Below are positions 9,188-18,536 of a stretch of 64,000 nt of DNA, in pieces. Below the pieces are notes generated by a model that had not been told where the DNA came from, ran no database searches, and saw nothing but the letters and a program-made list of their open reading frames with translations. The DNA comes from Gluconobacter oxydans. Lineage in GTDB: Bacteria; Pseudomonadota; Alphaproteobacteria; Acetobacterales; Acetobacteraceae. The position numbers and the translations under genes are program-made. Positions within the stretch are counted from its first letter, which is position 1; every line of letters begins with the position of its first letter. The stretch lies in assembly GCF_006539685.1 (NCBI RefSeq), contig NZ_BJNM01000010.1, positions 1 through 64,000 on the forward strand, in the 5' to 3' direction.

Positions 9188-9229
9188 ACACGCCACCTCG
9201 CGAAGACTCGCGCAGTGGCGTGTTTCTGT
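9188..9229 (+). terminator. Terminator between the Spy-like gene and ffh
   Basis: ACACGCCAC (9188-9196) pairs perfectly with GTGGCGTGT (9215-9223), with inner pairing of TCGCG and CGCGC, and is followed by the T-rich TTCTGTTT. It separates the Spy-like gene from the ffh operon. Confidence 0.7.
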
Positions 9230-9247
9230 TTGCTTTAAGGTGACCCG

Positions 9248-10675
9248 TTGTTCGAACAACTCTCAGGCAAGATGTCCGGTGTCCTCGATGGGCTTTCCAA
9301 GAACGGGAAGCTTTCGGAGGCTGATGTCACCGAGGCCATGCGTGAAGTACGTCTCGCCATGCTGGAGGCGGACGTTGCGCTGCCTGTGGTGCGGGACTTC
9401 GTCAACAAGGTCCGTGAGCGCTCTGTCGGGCAGGAAGTGCTGGAAAGCGTTTCTCCCGGTCAGGCCGTCGCCAAGATCGTCAATGATGCACTGATCGACG
9501 CGCTTGGCGGGGCAGGGGCTGTTCCGCTGAACCTGTCCGCCAATCCGCCGGTCCCGGTGCTGATGGTGGGTCTGCAGGGTTCGGGCAAGACGACGACGTC
9601 CGGCAAGATCGCCCTGCGTCTGTCCGGTCGCGAGAACAAGAAAGTCCTTCTGGCCAGCCTCGACGTCCAGCGTCCGGCCGCGCAGCTCCAGCTCCAGCAG
9701 CTGGCCGAGCGCGTCAACGCCAAGACGGGCCGCGTTCAGGCTTTGCCGATCATCTCCGGGCAGTCTCCCGTTCAGATCGCAAAGCGTGCGCTCGAGACGG
9801 GACGTCTTGAGGGCTATGACGTCGTCATCCTCGATACGGCAGGCCGTCTGTCGATCGACGAGGCGCTGATGGATGAAGTGCGGGAAATCCGCACGCTCAC
9901 CAAGCCGGCCGAGACGCTGCTGGTCGTCGATGCGATGACCGGTCAGGACGCTGTGAATACGGCCAAGGCCTTCAACGAGGCTGTCGGCATCACCGGCGTT
10001 GTCATGAGCCGTATGGATGGCGATGCCCGCGGTGGCGCGGCCCTGTCCATGAAGGCCATCACCGGCGCGCCGATCAAGCTGACGGGTTCGGGTGAAAACC
10101 TCGAAGCGCTTGAAGAATTCCATCCCGAGCGTGTTGCCGGCCGTATTCTCGGCCTGGGTGACGTGGCCGGGCTGGTGGAACGTGCAGCCGAAACCCTCGA
10201 TCACGAGGAAGGCGAGCGCGTCGCCAAAAAGATGCTCGCGGGCAAGTTCGACCTGGACGACTACGTCTCCCAGATCGACCAGATCAACCGCATGGGCTCG
10301 ATTTCCGGCATTCTCGGTATGATGCCGGGGCTGGGAAAGATCAAGGATATGCTGGGTGACAAGGAGCTCGATACGTCGATCTTCAAGCGTCACAAGGCCA
10401 TCATTTCCTCGATGACGAAGCAGGAGCGCAAGACGCCCGAGATCATCAAGGCGTCCCGCAAGAAGCGCATCGCGGCGGGCTCGGGAACTACGGTTCCGGA
10501 GATCAACCGTCTGCTCAAGCAGTTCAACGACATGTCCACCATGATGAAACGCATCAGCAAGATGGGCCTTGGTGGCCTGATGCGCGGCATGGGTGGTGCA
10601 GGAGGTCTGGCGGATCTGATGAAGGGCATGGGCGGCCCCGGGGGTAAGCCCGGTGGACGCCCGCCTTTCGCCTGA
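9248..10675 (+). CDS. ffh: Signal recognition particle protein Ffh
   Basis: GTPase of the signal recognition particle. It binds 4.5S RNA and signal sequences of membrane proteins and docks on FtsY. The 475-residue product shows the N domain, the G domain with [22 protein letters not shown] and the TGQDAVN stretch, and a Met-rich M domain ([16 protein letters not shown], then [19 protein letters not shown]) ending in a Gly-rich tail. The start codon is TTG, supported by an AAGG about nine bases upstream and by the conserved MFEQLSGKM-type beginning. It heads a run of co-directional genes: rpsP follows 40 bases after its stop. Confidence 0.96.
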   Translation: MFEQLSGKMSGVLDGLSKNGKLSEADVTEAMREVRLAMLEADVALPVVRDFVNKVRERSVGQEVLESVSPGQAVAKIVNDALIDALGGAGAVPLNLSANPPVPVLMVGLQGSGKTTTSGKIALRLSGRENKKVLLASLDVQRPAAQLQLQQLAERVNAKTGRVQALPIISGQSPVQIAKRALETGRLEGYDVVILDTAGRLSIDEALMDEVREIRTLTKPAETLLVVDAMTGQDAVNTAKAFNEAVGITGVVMSRMDGDARGGAALSMKAITGAPIKLTGSGENLEALEEFHPERVAGRILGLGDVAGLVERAAETLDHEEGERVAKKMLAGKFDLDDYVSQIDQINRMGSISGILGMMPGLGKIKDMLGDKELDTSIFKRHKAIISSMTKQERKTPEIIKASRKKRIAAGSGTTVPEINRLLKQFNDMSTMMKRISKMGLGGLMRGMGGAGGLADLMKGMGGPGGKPGGRPPFA

Positions 10676-10715
10676 TCCGTCCCGTTTTTACAAGTCTGTC
10701 TCTCAGGAGTATTTC

Positions 10716-11063
10716 ATGAGCCTCAAGATCCGCCTTGCACGTGCAGGTGCCAAGAAGCGTCCTTACTACCACATCGTTGTCGCCGACAGCCGCAGCCCGC
10801 GCGACGGCCGTTTCATCGAGAAGGTTGGTTCCTACAACCCGATGCTGCCGGCTGACCACGCTGACCGTATCCGTCTGGTTGACGAGCGCATCAAGCACTG
10901 GCTGTCCAACGGCGCCCTCGCCACGGACCGTGTTGCCCGTTTCCTCGGCAACGCTGGCCTGGCTCCGAAGCCGACCTACAACGAGCAGCCGAAGAAGTCC
11001 GCTCCGAAGGCGAAGGCTCAGGAGCGCGCCAAGGCCGCTGCTGACGCTGCTGCCGCGGCCTGA
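10716..11063 (+). CDS. rpsP: 30S ribosomal protein S16
   Basis: Small-subunit ribosomal protein that binds 16S rRNA during early assembly. The start [19 protein letters not shown] and the segments [17 protein letters not shown] and [10 protein letters not shown] are strongly conserved. The product has 115 residues, with an Ala/Lys-rich tail of about 30 residues common in alphaproteobacteria. The ATG at 10716 follows CAGGAG at the right distance; the frame is open upstream but that part is not S16-like. It sits in the conserved ffh-rpsP-rimM-trmD-rplS order. Confidence 0.97.
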   Translation: MSLKIRLARAGAKKRPYYHIVVADSRSPRDGRFIEKVGSYNPMLPADHADRIRLVDERIKHWLSNGALATDRVARFLGNAGLAPKPTYNEQPKKSAPKAKAQERAKAAADAAAAA

Positions 11064-11091
11064 TTGAGCCGCTTTTAAGGAAGCCCGAGAC

Positions 11092-11634
11092 GTGCCCCGC
11101 TTCAACCCTGACAGTGATGTCCTGATTGCTACCGTCGGTCGCCCGCACGGTGTTCGCGGTCTGGTGCATCTTCATGCTGCCACCGACGATCCGGCTTCGG
11201 TCGAGACGCTGGGTGCGCTGCATGACGAACAGGGCAGGGCATGGACGGCACGCTGGATTTCAGCGGGCGTGGCGGCGCTCACGGATGCCGATGGTCAGGA
11301 CCTTCCTGACCGTACGGCTGCCGAGCGGCTGGTCAACGTCAAGCTGTATGTCCCGCGTGCGGTCCTGCCCGAGACCGGAGATGACGAGTTCTATCATGCT
11401 GACCTGATCGGCATGACGGCGGTCTCCGAAGACGGAGATGTCCTGGGAACGGTTTCGGTCGTTCACGATTACGGCGCAGGCGTCAGCCTCGAAGTGGATC
11501 GTGGTCTGATCGTGCCATTCACGCTGGCCTGTGTGCCCCGAGTAGACCTTGCGAAACGGGAAGTGGTTCTCATCCCGCCCGTTGAAGTCGAGGTCGAGGG
11601 GGATCTGGCTGGTGAGGTCCAGGTGCGGGCATGA
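11092..11634 (+). CDS. rimM: 16S rRNA maturation factor RimM
   Basis: Assembly factor that binds S19 and helps mature the 30S head. The 180-residue product has the N-terminal beta-barrel domain ([19 protein letters not shown]) and the C-terminal PRC-barrel region ([27 protein letters not shown]). The start is GTG at 11092, with AAGGAAG upstream. The stop overlaps the trmD start by four bases (ATGA), suggesting coupled translation. Confidence 0.94.
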   Translation: MPRFNPDSDVLIATVGRPHGVRGLVHLHAATDDPASVETLGALHDEQGRAWTARWISAGVAALTDADGQDLPDRTAAERLVNVKLYVPRAVLPETGDDEFYHADLIGMTAVSEDGDVLGTVSVVHDYGAGVSLEVDRGLIVPFTLACVPRVDLAKREVVLIPPVEVEVEGDLAGEVQVRA

Positions 11635-12335
11635 GCTGGCGCGCGGACATCCTGACCCTTTTCCCGAACATGTTCCCGGGGCCGCTTGGGTTTTCCCTCG
11701 CGGGCCGGGCGCTGGAGCGGGGGATCTGGTCCTGTGAGGCGCATGACCTGCGCCAGCACGGGCTGGGACGTCACCGGGCCGTGGATGACACGCCGTTCGG
11801 TGGCGGGGCCGGTATGGTGATGCGGGCAGACGTTCTGGATACGGCCCTCTCGGCGCTTCCCGCGCTGGATGGCCGCCCGGTCGTCTATCCGACACCGCGG
11901 GGACGGCGCATATCGCATGAAGATGCGGAGCGCCTGTCGTCCGGTCCGGGGGTCGTCGTTCTCTGCGGTCGCTTCGAAGGGGTGGACGAACGCGTTCTGG
12001 AAAAGCACGATATCGAACAGCTCTGCATGGGCGATGTCGTACTGTCGGGAGGGGAAATTCCCGCCCTGACGCTTCTGGATGCCTGCGTCCGTCTTCTTCC
12101 CGGCGTCATGGGGTCGGACGTCAGCGGTCAGGACGAAAGCTTCGCCGACGGGCTTCTTGAATATCCACAGTACACCAAGCCGGCAGTGTGGGACGGGCGG
12201 GACGTGCCCGACATTCTTCTCTCCGGCAACCATGGTGCCATCGCCCGCTGGCGCCATGAACAGTCAATCGCCGTCACGAAGGCGCGCCGCCCGGACCTCT
12301 GGGATGCGTATCTGGCACGACAGCAGGTCCATTGA
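11631..12335 (+). CDS. trmD: tRNA (guanine-N1)-methyltransferase
   Basis: SPOUT-class methyltransferase that makes m1G37 next to the anticodon of Leu, Pro and Arg tRNAs and so prevents frameshifting. Conserved stretches in the 234-residue product are [41 protein letters not shown], and the knotted SAM site [19 protein letters not shown]. It overlaps rimM by four bases and is followed by rplS. Confidence 0.96.
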   Translation: MSWRADILTLFPNMFPGPLGFSLAGRALERGIWSCEAHDLRQHGLGRHRAVDDTPFGGGAGMVMRADVLDTALSALPALDGRPVVYPTPRGRRISHEDAERLSSGPGVVVLCGRFEGVDERVLEKHDIEQLCMGDVVLSGGEIPALTLLDACVRLLPGVMGSDVSGQDESFADGLLEYPQYTKPAVWDGRDVPDILLSGNHGAIARWRHEQSIAVTKARRPDLWDAYLARQQVH

Positions 12336-12359
12336 AGTTTTGTTTTCAGGAGTTTGATC

Positions 12360-12752
12360 ATGAACATTATCCAGCAGTATGAGGCGCGCGAGATCGAGCG
12401 TCTTTCCGGCGTCCGCGCTGTTCCCGAGTTCATTGCAGGTGACACGGTTCGCGTTGGCGTCCGCGTTGTCGAAGGCACGCGTGAGCGTGTGCAGAGCTTC
12501 GAAGGCGTTGTCATTGCCCGTTCCAACAAGGGCCTGAACAGCAACTTCACGGTTCGCAAGATCTCCAACGGTGAAGGCGTGGAGCGCGTGTTCCCGCTGT
12601 ACGCACCGTCGATCGCCAGCATCGAAGTCGTGCGTCGCGGTAAGGTCCGTCGCGCGAAGCTGTATTACCTGCGTGGCCGTTCGGGTAAGTCCGCCCGTAT
12701 CGCAGAGCGTCCGCGCGATCTGCCGAAGGCTGACAGCATGGCCGCTTCCTAA
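12360..12752 (+). CDS. rplS: 50S ribosomal protein L19
   Basis: Large-subunit protein at the subunit interface. The start [15 protein letters not shown] and the core [40 protein letters not shown] and [19 protein letters not shown] are typical. The product has 130 residues. The ATG at 12360 has AGGAG seven bases upstream; a TTG two codons earlier is less likely. Only 21 bases separate it from leuC, which makes leuCDB part of the same transcript unless a promoter lies inside rplS. Confidence 0.96.
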   Translation: MNIIQQYEAREIERLSGVRAVPEFIAGDTVRVGVRVVEGTRERVQSFEGVVIARSNKGLNSNFTVRKISNGEGVERVFPLYAPSIASIEVVRRGKVRRAKLYYLRGRSGKSARIAERPRDLPKADSMAAS

Positions 12753-12773
12753 ACCGTCCGGAGTAGAGACAGG

Positions 12774-14201
12774 ATGCCCGTTACCAATTCGCCCAGAACC
12801 CTTTTTGACAAGATCTGGGACGATCATGTCGTCGAACGTCTCGAGGACGGGACGTGCATCCTCTACATCGACCGGCACCTCGTCCACGAGGTGACAAGTC
12901 CGCAGGCTTTCGAAGGCCTGCGGATGTCCGGGCGCCGCGTGCGTCGTCCGGATGCCACGGTGGCCGTGGCGGACCACAATGTCCCCACGTCCGACCGTTC
13001 CAAGCCGATCGAGGAGCCGCAGAGCCGCCTCCAGATCGAAACGCTTGAGAAGAATGTCGCCGAATTCGGCGTCCCCTATTTCCCGCTGCGCTCCGCCTCT
13101 CAGGGCATCGTGCATGTTGTCGGGCCGGAGCAGGGCATTTCCCTGCCAGGCATGACGATCGTCTGCGGCGACAGCCACACCTCCACGCATGGCGCGCTCG
13201 GCTCGCTGGCGTTCGGGATTGGTACGTCCGAAGTCGAACACGTGCTGGCGACGCAGACGATCCTGCAGAAGCCCGCGAAGAACATGCGTGTCTCCGTCGA
13301 GGGCAAGGTCGGTCCCGGCGTGACGGCGAAAGACATTATGCTGGCCATCATCGGCCGGATCGGTACCGCTGGCGGCACCGGTCATGTCATTGAATTTGCA
13401 GGATCCGCGATCCGTGGTCTGGACATGGCCGGCCGTATGACGCTGTGCAACATGTCCATCGAAGCCGGCGCGCGTGCCGGTCTGGTGGCACCCGACGAAA
13501 CCACCTTCGCCTATGTGAAGGGCCGTCCGTTTGCACCGAAGGGCGAAGCGTTCGAGCAGGCCTGCGACTACTGGCGCAGCCTTGCCTCTGACGATGGCGC
13601 CTATTTCGATACGGAAGTCACGCTCGCCGCTGAAGAGATCATCCCGTCTGTCACCTGGGGCACCAGCCCGCAGAACGTGCTGCCGATTGATGGTTCCGTG
13701 CCGTCCCCGTCCGATGAGCCCGATCCGGCTCGTGCAGCCCAGATCCAGCGGGCCCTGGATTATATGGGCCTTGAAGCCGGGCAGAAGATCGCCGGGACGC
13801 CGGTGGATGTCGTGTTCATCGGCTCCTGCACGAACAGCCGTCTGGAAGACCTGCGCGCTGCTGCGGACGTGGTCCGCGGACGGCATGTCGCGGAAGGCGT
13901 TCGCGCCATGATCGTGCCGGGCTCCGGTCTGGTGAAGCATGCGGCTGAGGCTGAAGGGTTGGACAAGGTCTTTCTGGATGCCGGGTTCGAATGGCGTGAG
14001 GCGGGATGCTCGATGTGTCTGGGAATGAACCCGGACCGTCTGACGCCGGGCCAGCGCTGCGCCTCGACATCCAACCGCAACTTTGAAGGACGTCAGGGCC
14101 CGGATGGCCGGACACATCTGTGTTCGCCCGCCATGGCGGCCGCAGCCGCTGTCACGGGACGTCTGTGCGATGTGCGTGAACTGGTGAAGGAGACCGTCTG
14201 A
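12774..14201 (+). CDS. leuC: 3-isopropylmalate dehydratase large subunit
   Basis: Aconitase-family subunit that, with LeuD, isomerises 2-isopropylmalate to 3-isopropylmalate in leucine synthesis. The 475-residue product carries the [4Fe-4S] cysteines in [11 protein letters not shown] and CSMCLGMN, plus [28 protein letters not shown] and the arginine-containing [13 protein letters not shown]. The length is normal. The stop shares one base with the leuD start. Confidence 0.97.
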   Translation: MPVTNSPRTLFDKIWDDHVVERLEDGTCILYIDRHLVHEVTSPQAFEGLRMSGRRVRRPDATVAVADHNVPTSDRSKPIEEPQSRLQIETLEKNVAEFGVPYFPLRSASQGIVHVVGPEQGISLPGMTIVCGDSHTSTHGALGSLAFGIGTSEVEHVLATQTILQKPAKNMRVSVEGKVGPGVTAKDIMLAIIGRIGTAGGTGHVIEFAGSAIRGLDMAGRMTLCNMSIEAGARAGLVAPDETTFAYVKGRPFAPKGEAFEQACDYWRSLASDDGAYFDTEVTLAAEEIIPSVTWGTSPQNVLPIDGSVPSPSDEPDPARAAQIQRALDYMGLEAGQKIAGTPVDVVFIGSCTNSRLEDLRAAADVVRGRHVAEGVRAMIVPGSGLVKHAAEAEGLDKVFLDAGFEWREAGCSMCLGMNPDRLTPGQRCASTSNRNFEGRQGPDGRTHLCSPAMAAAAAVTGRLCDVRELVKETV

Positions 14202-14827
14202 TGGACAAGTTCACGGAACTGACCGCCATTGCGGCGCCGATGCCGACCGAGAATATCGATACGGACCAGATCATTCCGGCGCGCTTTCTCAAGACCATCC
14301 AGCGGACGGGTCTGGGAAAGAACGCTTTCGCGGCCCAGCGCTATGACGCGGACGGCAATGAAAAGCCGGATTTCGTGCTCAATCAGGAGCCTTACCGGCA
14401 CGCTGAAATCCTGATCACGTATGATAATCTGGGATGCGGATCCTCGCGTGAGCATGCGCCTTGGGCGTTGCTGGATTTCGGAATCCGCTGCGTTATTGCG
14501 CCCAGCTTTGCCGACATCTTTTTCAATAACTGCTTCAAGAACGGCATTCTCCCGATCCGTCTGCCGCGCGAGATCTGTGACGAACTGATGGATGATGCCC
14601 GTCAGGGAGCGAATTCGCGCCTGACGGTGGATTTGGAGCGTCAGGTGATCGTACGCCCGAACGGGGAGGGCATTCCGTTCGATGTCGATCCGTTCCGCCG
14701 TCACATGCTGCTCGAAGGTCTGGACGATATCGGGCAGACCATGGCGCATGATGCCGAGATCACCAGTTTCGAGCATCGTCCGAGCCGTGCCTGGGTGCCG
14801 TCAATTACCATAGGGACTGTGAAATGA
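14201..14827 (+). CDS. leuD: 3-isopropylmalate dehydratase small subunit
   Basis: Swivelling-domain partner of LeuC, 208 residues. The typical segments are the start [36 protein letters not shown] (substrate-contacting loop) and [19 protein letters not shown]. It overlaps leuC by one base (TGATG) and leuB by four bases (ATGA), a tightly coupled three-gene unit. Confidence 0.97.
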   Translation: MDKFTELTAIAAPMPTENIDTDQIIPARFLKTIQRTGLGKNAFAAQRYDADGNEKPDFVLNQEPYRHAEILITYDNLGCGSSREHAPWALLDFGIRCVIAPSFADIFFNNCFKNGILPIRLPREICDELMDDARQGANSRLTVDLERQVIVRPNGEGIPFDVDPFRRHMLLEGLDDIGQTMAHDAEITSFEHRPSRAWVPSITIGTVK

Positions 14828-15933
14828 GCGACGCATACAAGCTTCTGGTTCTGGCCGGAGACGGGATCGGTCCAGAAGTCATGCGCGAAGTCGCGCGGAT
14901 CGTGCACTGGATGAGTGCGCATCGCGGGCTGAAGCTTGAAATTACGGAAGAACTCGTCGGTGCGGCTTCTCTGGCCGTCCATGGCGTGCCGATCCGTGAT
15001 GAGGTCATTGAACTGGCCCGTCAGTCTGACGCGGTGCTGTTCGGCTCGGTGGGCGATCCGGCTTGGAGCCATGTGGGCTTCGACAAGCGTCCCGAAGTGG
15101 CGATCCTCAAGCTCCGCAAGGAACTTGAACTGTTCGCCAATCTGCGTCCCGCCAAGCTGTTCGATGCCCTGATCGATGCCTCTGCGCTGAAGCCTGAAGT
15201 GGTGCGCGCGCTGGACCTGATGATCGTCCGTGAGACGGTCGGGGGCATCTATTTCGGTGAGCCGCGTGGGATCGAGACGCTGCCCGATGGCTCGCGTCGT
15301 GGCATCAACACGGAAGTCTACACGACGTCCGAAATCGAGCGTGTGGCACGGGTTGCTTTCGATCTTGCCCGCAAGCGCGACAACCGCGTGTGTTCGGTCG
15401 AGAAGTGCAATGTCATGGAAAGCGGCCTTCTGTGGAAGGAGGTCGTGACCGATGTCCACAAGCGTGAATATCCGGACGTCCAGCTGTCTCACATGCTGGC
15501 GGATAACTGCGCGATGCAGCTGGTCCGCGACCCGAACCAGTTCGACGTTATCGTTACGGGCAACCTGTTCGGCGACATCCTGTCCGATCTGGCCTCCATG
15601 CTGACGGGCTCGCTCGGCATGCTGCCTTCGGCCACGCTTGGCCCGGTTCGCGCGGATGGCAAGCGCAATGCCCTGTACGAGCCGATCCATGGCAGCGCAC
15701 CGGACATCGCGGGCAAGGGGATCGCCAATCCGCTGGCCCAGATCCTTTCGTTTGCCATGCTGCTGCGTTACTCGCTCAATCGTGCCGAGGATGCCGACCT
15801 GATCGAGATGGCGGTTTCGAATGTCCTGGCTTCGGGTCTGCGGACCGGCGACATCATGTCACCGGGAATGGCTCGAGTCGGCACCGAAATGATGGGGCAG
15901 GCGGTACTTCGCGAAATGGAAAAGCTGGCCTGA
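14824..15933 (+). CDS. leuB: 3-isopropylmalate dehydrogenase
   Basis: NAD-dependent oxidative decarboxylase giving 2-oxoisocaproate, the keto acid of leucine. The 369-residue product shows [11 protein letters not shown] near the start, the substrate-binding region around RPAKLFD and [16 protein letters not shown], the conserved [30 protein letters not shown] region, and [18 protein letters not shown]. It is the last gene of the ffh-to-leuB run and is followed by a strong terminator. leuA is not in this window. Confidence 0.97.
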   Translation: MSDAYKLLVLAGDGIGPEVMREVARIVHWMSAHRGLKLEITEELVGAASLAVHGVPIRDEVIELARQSDAVLFGSVGDPAWSHVGFDKRPEVAILKLRKELELFANLRPAKLFDALIDASALKPEVVRALDLMIVRETVGGIYFGEPRGIETLPDGSRRGINTEVYTTSEIERVARVAFDLARKRDNRVCSVEKCNVMESGLLWKEVVTDVHKREYPDVQLSHMLADNCAMQLVRDPNQFDVIVTGNLFGDILSDLASMLTGSLGMLPSATLGPVRADGKRNALYEPIHGSAPDIAGKGIANPLAQILSFAMLLRYSLNRAEDADLIEMAVSNVLASGLRTGDIMSPGMARVGTEMMGQAVLREMEKLA

Positions 15934-15969
15934 TTTTCCCACGACTGGCTTTCCCGCATTGTCGGCCTC

Positions 15970-16001
15970 AAGGCGCCTTCCTCAGGGAAGGCGCCTTTTT
16001 T
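15970..16001 (+). terminator. Rho-independent terminator after leuB
   Basis: A perfect 12-bp stem (15970-15981 with 15986-15997, AAGGCGCCTTCC and its complement), a four-base loop and a run of six T. This is the clearest terminator in the window and closes the ffh-leuB series. Confidence 0.93.
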
Positions 16002-16084
16002 GTTGCCCAAAGCCCGCCCACCTGTGGTCAAAACTGCCTGAACATGTCTAGGATCGCGACATCGAAATGATCCGGAAACCTGTC

Positions 16085-17287
16085 ATGTCCTTTATTGCCG
16101 ACCGTCTGAACCGTATCCTTCCCAGCCAGACGATTGCCGTGACCCAGAAAGCCCGCGCTCTGAAGGCAGAAGGCCGTGACATTATCAGCCTTTCCGCAGG
16201 TGAGCCGGATTTCGATACGCCTGACTTCATCAAGCGGGCGGCCATCCGGGCCATTGAGGCCGGCAAGACCAAATATACGGACGTGGCAGGCACACTCGAA
16301 CTGCGCAAGGCCGTGGCGGCGCGTCTGAACGCTGATTTCGATCTTGATTATAAAGCCGAGGAAATCTGCGTCTCCACGGGCGGCAAGCAGGTCATTTACA
16401 ATGTCATGGTTTCGACCCTGAATGCAGGGGATGAGGTCATCATTCCGGCTCCTGCCTGGGTTTCCTATCCCGACATCGTGACGCTGGCCGATGGTACGCC
16501 CGTCATTGTCCAGACCGACCCGGAAAACGGCTTCCGTCTGACGGCTGAGCAGCTTCGCGCCGCAATCACGCCCCGGACAAAGTGGCTCTGTCTGAATTCG
16601 CCCTGCAATCCGACAGGCGCGGCTTACGATACCGAGGCTCTCAAGGCGCTGACGGATGTGCTGTTGGACTATCCGGATATCTGGATCCTCACAGACGATA
16701 TGTACGCCAAGCTCCTGTATGACGGGGCTGTTGCCAAAACCGTGGTTCAGGTCGAGCCGCGTCTGCGCTCGCGCACCGTGACGATGAACGGTGTGTCCAA
16801 GGCCTATGCCATGACAGGCTGGCGCATCGGATTTTCGGCAGCGCCCGTTGAACTTACGCGACAGCTCGTCAAGCTCCAGGGGCAGAGCACTAGCAATCCG
16901 TGCTCCATTGCCCAGGCCGCCGCACAGGAAGCTGTCTCCGGACCGCAGGACTTCATTTCCGAAATGGTCGCGGTGTATCAGGAGCGGCGCAATCTCGTGA
17001 TCGGGATGCTGAATGAGGCGCCGGGTCTGTCCTGCGCTCTTCCCGAAGGCGCGTTCTATGCATTTCCGTCTATTGCCGGAACACTGGGTAAGACGAGCAA
17101 AGGCGGTCGCCTGATCGATGGGGACGAAGCCTTCGTGACGGCTCTGCTTGAAGAAACCGGTGTGGCGGCCGTGCATGGCACGGCGTTCCTGACGCCGGGC
17201 TATTTCCGGATATCCTATGCGACCAGCACGGAGCTTCTGAAGGAAGCCTGCACCCGGGTCCAGAATTTCTGCCGAGGGCTTTCATGA
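16085..17287 (+). CDS. Class I/II aminotransferase, aspartate aminotransferase-like
   Basis: PLP-dependent transaminase of about 400 residues with the AspC Ib (alphaproteobacterial) pattern: SLSAGEPDFDTPDFI, the PAPAWVSYPD segment, LNSPCNPTGA, and the PLP lysine in MNGVSKAYAMTGWRIGF. The C-terminal FRISYATS contains the carboxylate-binding Arg. The probable substrates are aspartate and 2-oxoglutarate, though prephenate or aromatic acids cannot be excluded. The start is taken at 16085; an in-frame ATG at 16067 would add six residues. Its last four bases overlap the next, paralogous gene. Confidence 0.9.
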   Translation: MSFIADRLNRILPSQTIAVTQKARALKAEGRDIISLSAGEPDFDTPDFIKRAAIRAIEAGKTKYTDVAGTLELRKAVAARLNADFDLDYKAEEICVSTGGKQVIYNVMVSTLNAGDEVIIPAPAWVSYPDIVTLADGTPVIVQTDPENGFRLTAEQLRAAITPRTKWLCLNSPCNPTGAAYDTEALKALTDVLLDYPDIWILTDDMYAKLLYDGAVAKTVVQVEPRLRSRTVTMNGVSKAYAMTGWRIGFSAAPVELTRQLVKLQGQSTSNPCSIAQAAAQEAVSGPQDFISEMVAVYQERRNLVIGMLNEAPGLSCALPEGAFYAFPSIAGTLGKTSKGGRLIDGDEAFVTALLEETGVAAVHGTAFLTPGYFRISYATSTELLKEACTRVQNFCRGLS

Positions 17288-18495
17288 GTTTCACCATCGC
17301 ATCCCGTCTGGCTGATCTTCCCCGTCCCGCAACCATTGCAATGGCGGCACGCGCGCGTGAACTGAAGGCGCAGGGGGCGGATGTCATTTCGCTCGCACTC
17401 GGTCAGCCCGACTTTCCGTCGCCGCCCGAAGCGATCGAAGCCGCTTATGCCGCTGCGAAAGCTGGGGATACCGGTTACCCGCCGATCCCCGGTCAGAAGC
17501 CGCTGATTGACGCCATTATCCGGAAGTTCCGTCGTGATAACGCTCTGGACGTTACGTCTGACCGGATCATGGTTGCGAATGGTGGCAAGCAGGTCATTTT
17601 CAACGCGCTGATGGCGTCTCTTGAAGTCGGCGACGAGGTCATTGTGCCCGCGCCGTACTGGGTCAGCTATCCGCTGATTACCCGGATGTTGGGCGGAGTT
17701 CCGGTCGAGATCCGCTGCCGGGAAGAGAATGGCTTCCGCCCTGACCCTGAAGCGATCCGTGAGGCCATTACGCCGCGGACGAAATGGCTGGTTCTGAATT
17801 TCCCGAACAATCCGACCGGTGCCATTCTTGAGCGTCAGAATCTTGAAGCCATCGCAGATGTCCTGCGCGAAGCGCCGCATGTCCTCGTGATGAGCGACGA
17901 GATCTATGAGCATCTGACGTTTGACGGGAAGAAACACCTCTCCCTGCTGAGTGTCGCGCCGGATCTGGCGGACCGTATCCTGATCGTAAACGGGATGGCC
18001 AAGGCCTATGCCATGACGGGCTGGCGCGTGGGGTTCGCCTGTGGCCCGGTCCCGCTGATCCAGGCCATGATCGCGGTGCAGGGCAATTCCACGTCCGGCG
18101 TGTGCACGCTCGCACAGGCCGGATCGGTCGCGGCTCTGGATGGAGACGCTGACGGGATCGCCCGGATGCTGGAAACCTATGAGCGCCGACGCGGTCTGGT
18201 CGTGGGGGCCTTGCAGCAGGTCCCGGGTCTGACCTGTGTGATGCCGGATGGTGCGTTCTATGCCTATCCGGGGGTTGCGGCCCTGATTGGTGGCACATCG
18301 GGGCAGGGACGGTTGCTCGACACGGATGTGGCTTTTGCGGAGGCACTTCTGGACGAAGCGCATGTCGCGACCGTGCCGGGCTCGGCGTTCGGATACAGCC
18401 CGTATCTGCGCCTGTCTTTTGCTGCTTCGCATGAGCAGCTGGTCGAAGCCTGCCGTCGTATCACACAGTTTGTGGGCGATATCCGGACCGTTTGA
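17284..18495 (+). CDS. Second class I/II aminotransferase, tandem paralogue
   Basis: A 403-residue transaminase clearly homologous to its upstream neighbour (SLALGQPDFPSPPEAI, VPAPYWVSYPLI, LNFPNNPTGA, PLP lysine in VNGMAKAYAMTGWRVGF, LRLSFAAS). It overlaps that gene by four bases (ATGA), so the two are translated as a pair. The copies have clearly diverged, which suggests different amino donors, for example aspartate versus aromatic acids or prephenate. I cannot assign them from sequence alone. Confidence 0.9.
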   Translation: MSFTIASRLADLPRPATIAMAARARELKAQGADVISLALGQPDFPSPPEAIEAAYAAAKAGDTGYPPIPGQKPLIDAIIRKFRRDNALDVTSDRIMVANGGKQVIFNALMASLEVGDEVIVPAPYWVSYPLITRMLGGVPVEIRCREENGFRPDPEAIREAITPRTKWLVLNFPNNPTGAILERQNLEAIADVLREAPHVLVMSDEIYEHLTFDGKKHLSLLSVAPDLADRILIVNGMAKAYAMTGWRVGFACGPVPLIQAMIAVQGNSTSGVCTLAQAGSVAALDGDADGIARMLETYERRRGLVVGALQQVPGLTCVMPDGAFYAYPGVAALIGGTSGQGRLLDTDVAFAEALLDEAHVATVPGSAFGYSPYLRLSFAASHEQLVEACRRITQFVGDIRTV

Positions 18496-18536
18496 CAGGC
18501 ATGGACGCAAGCGCCGGGGAATGGCAGAATTATGCC

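Noticed and set aside
12753-12773. Leucine attenuator before leuC
   Set aside because: Only 21 bases separate rplS and leuC, too short for a leader peptide and attenuator.
12264-14117. 617-codon open frame opposite leuC
   Set aside because: leuC has all iron-sulfur and substrate motifs on the plus strand; the antisense frame has no family-like sequence.
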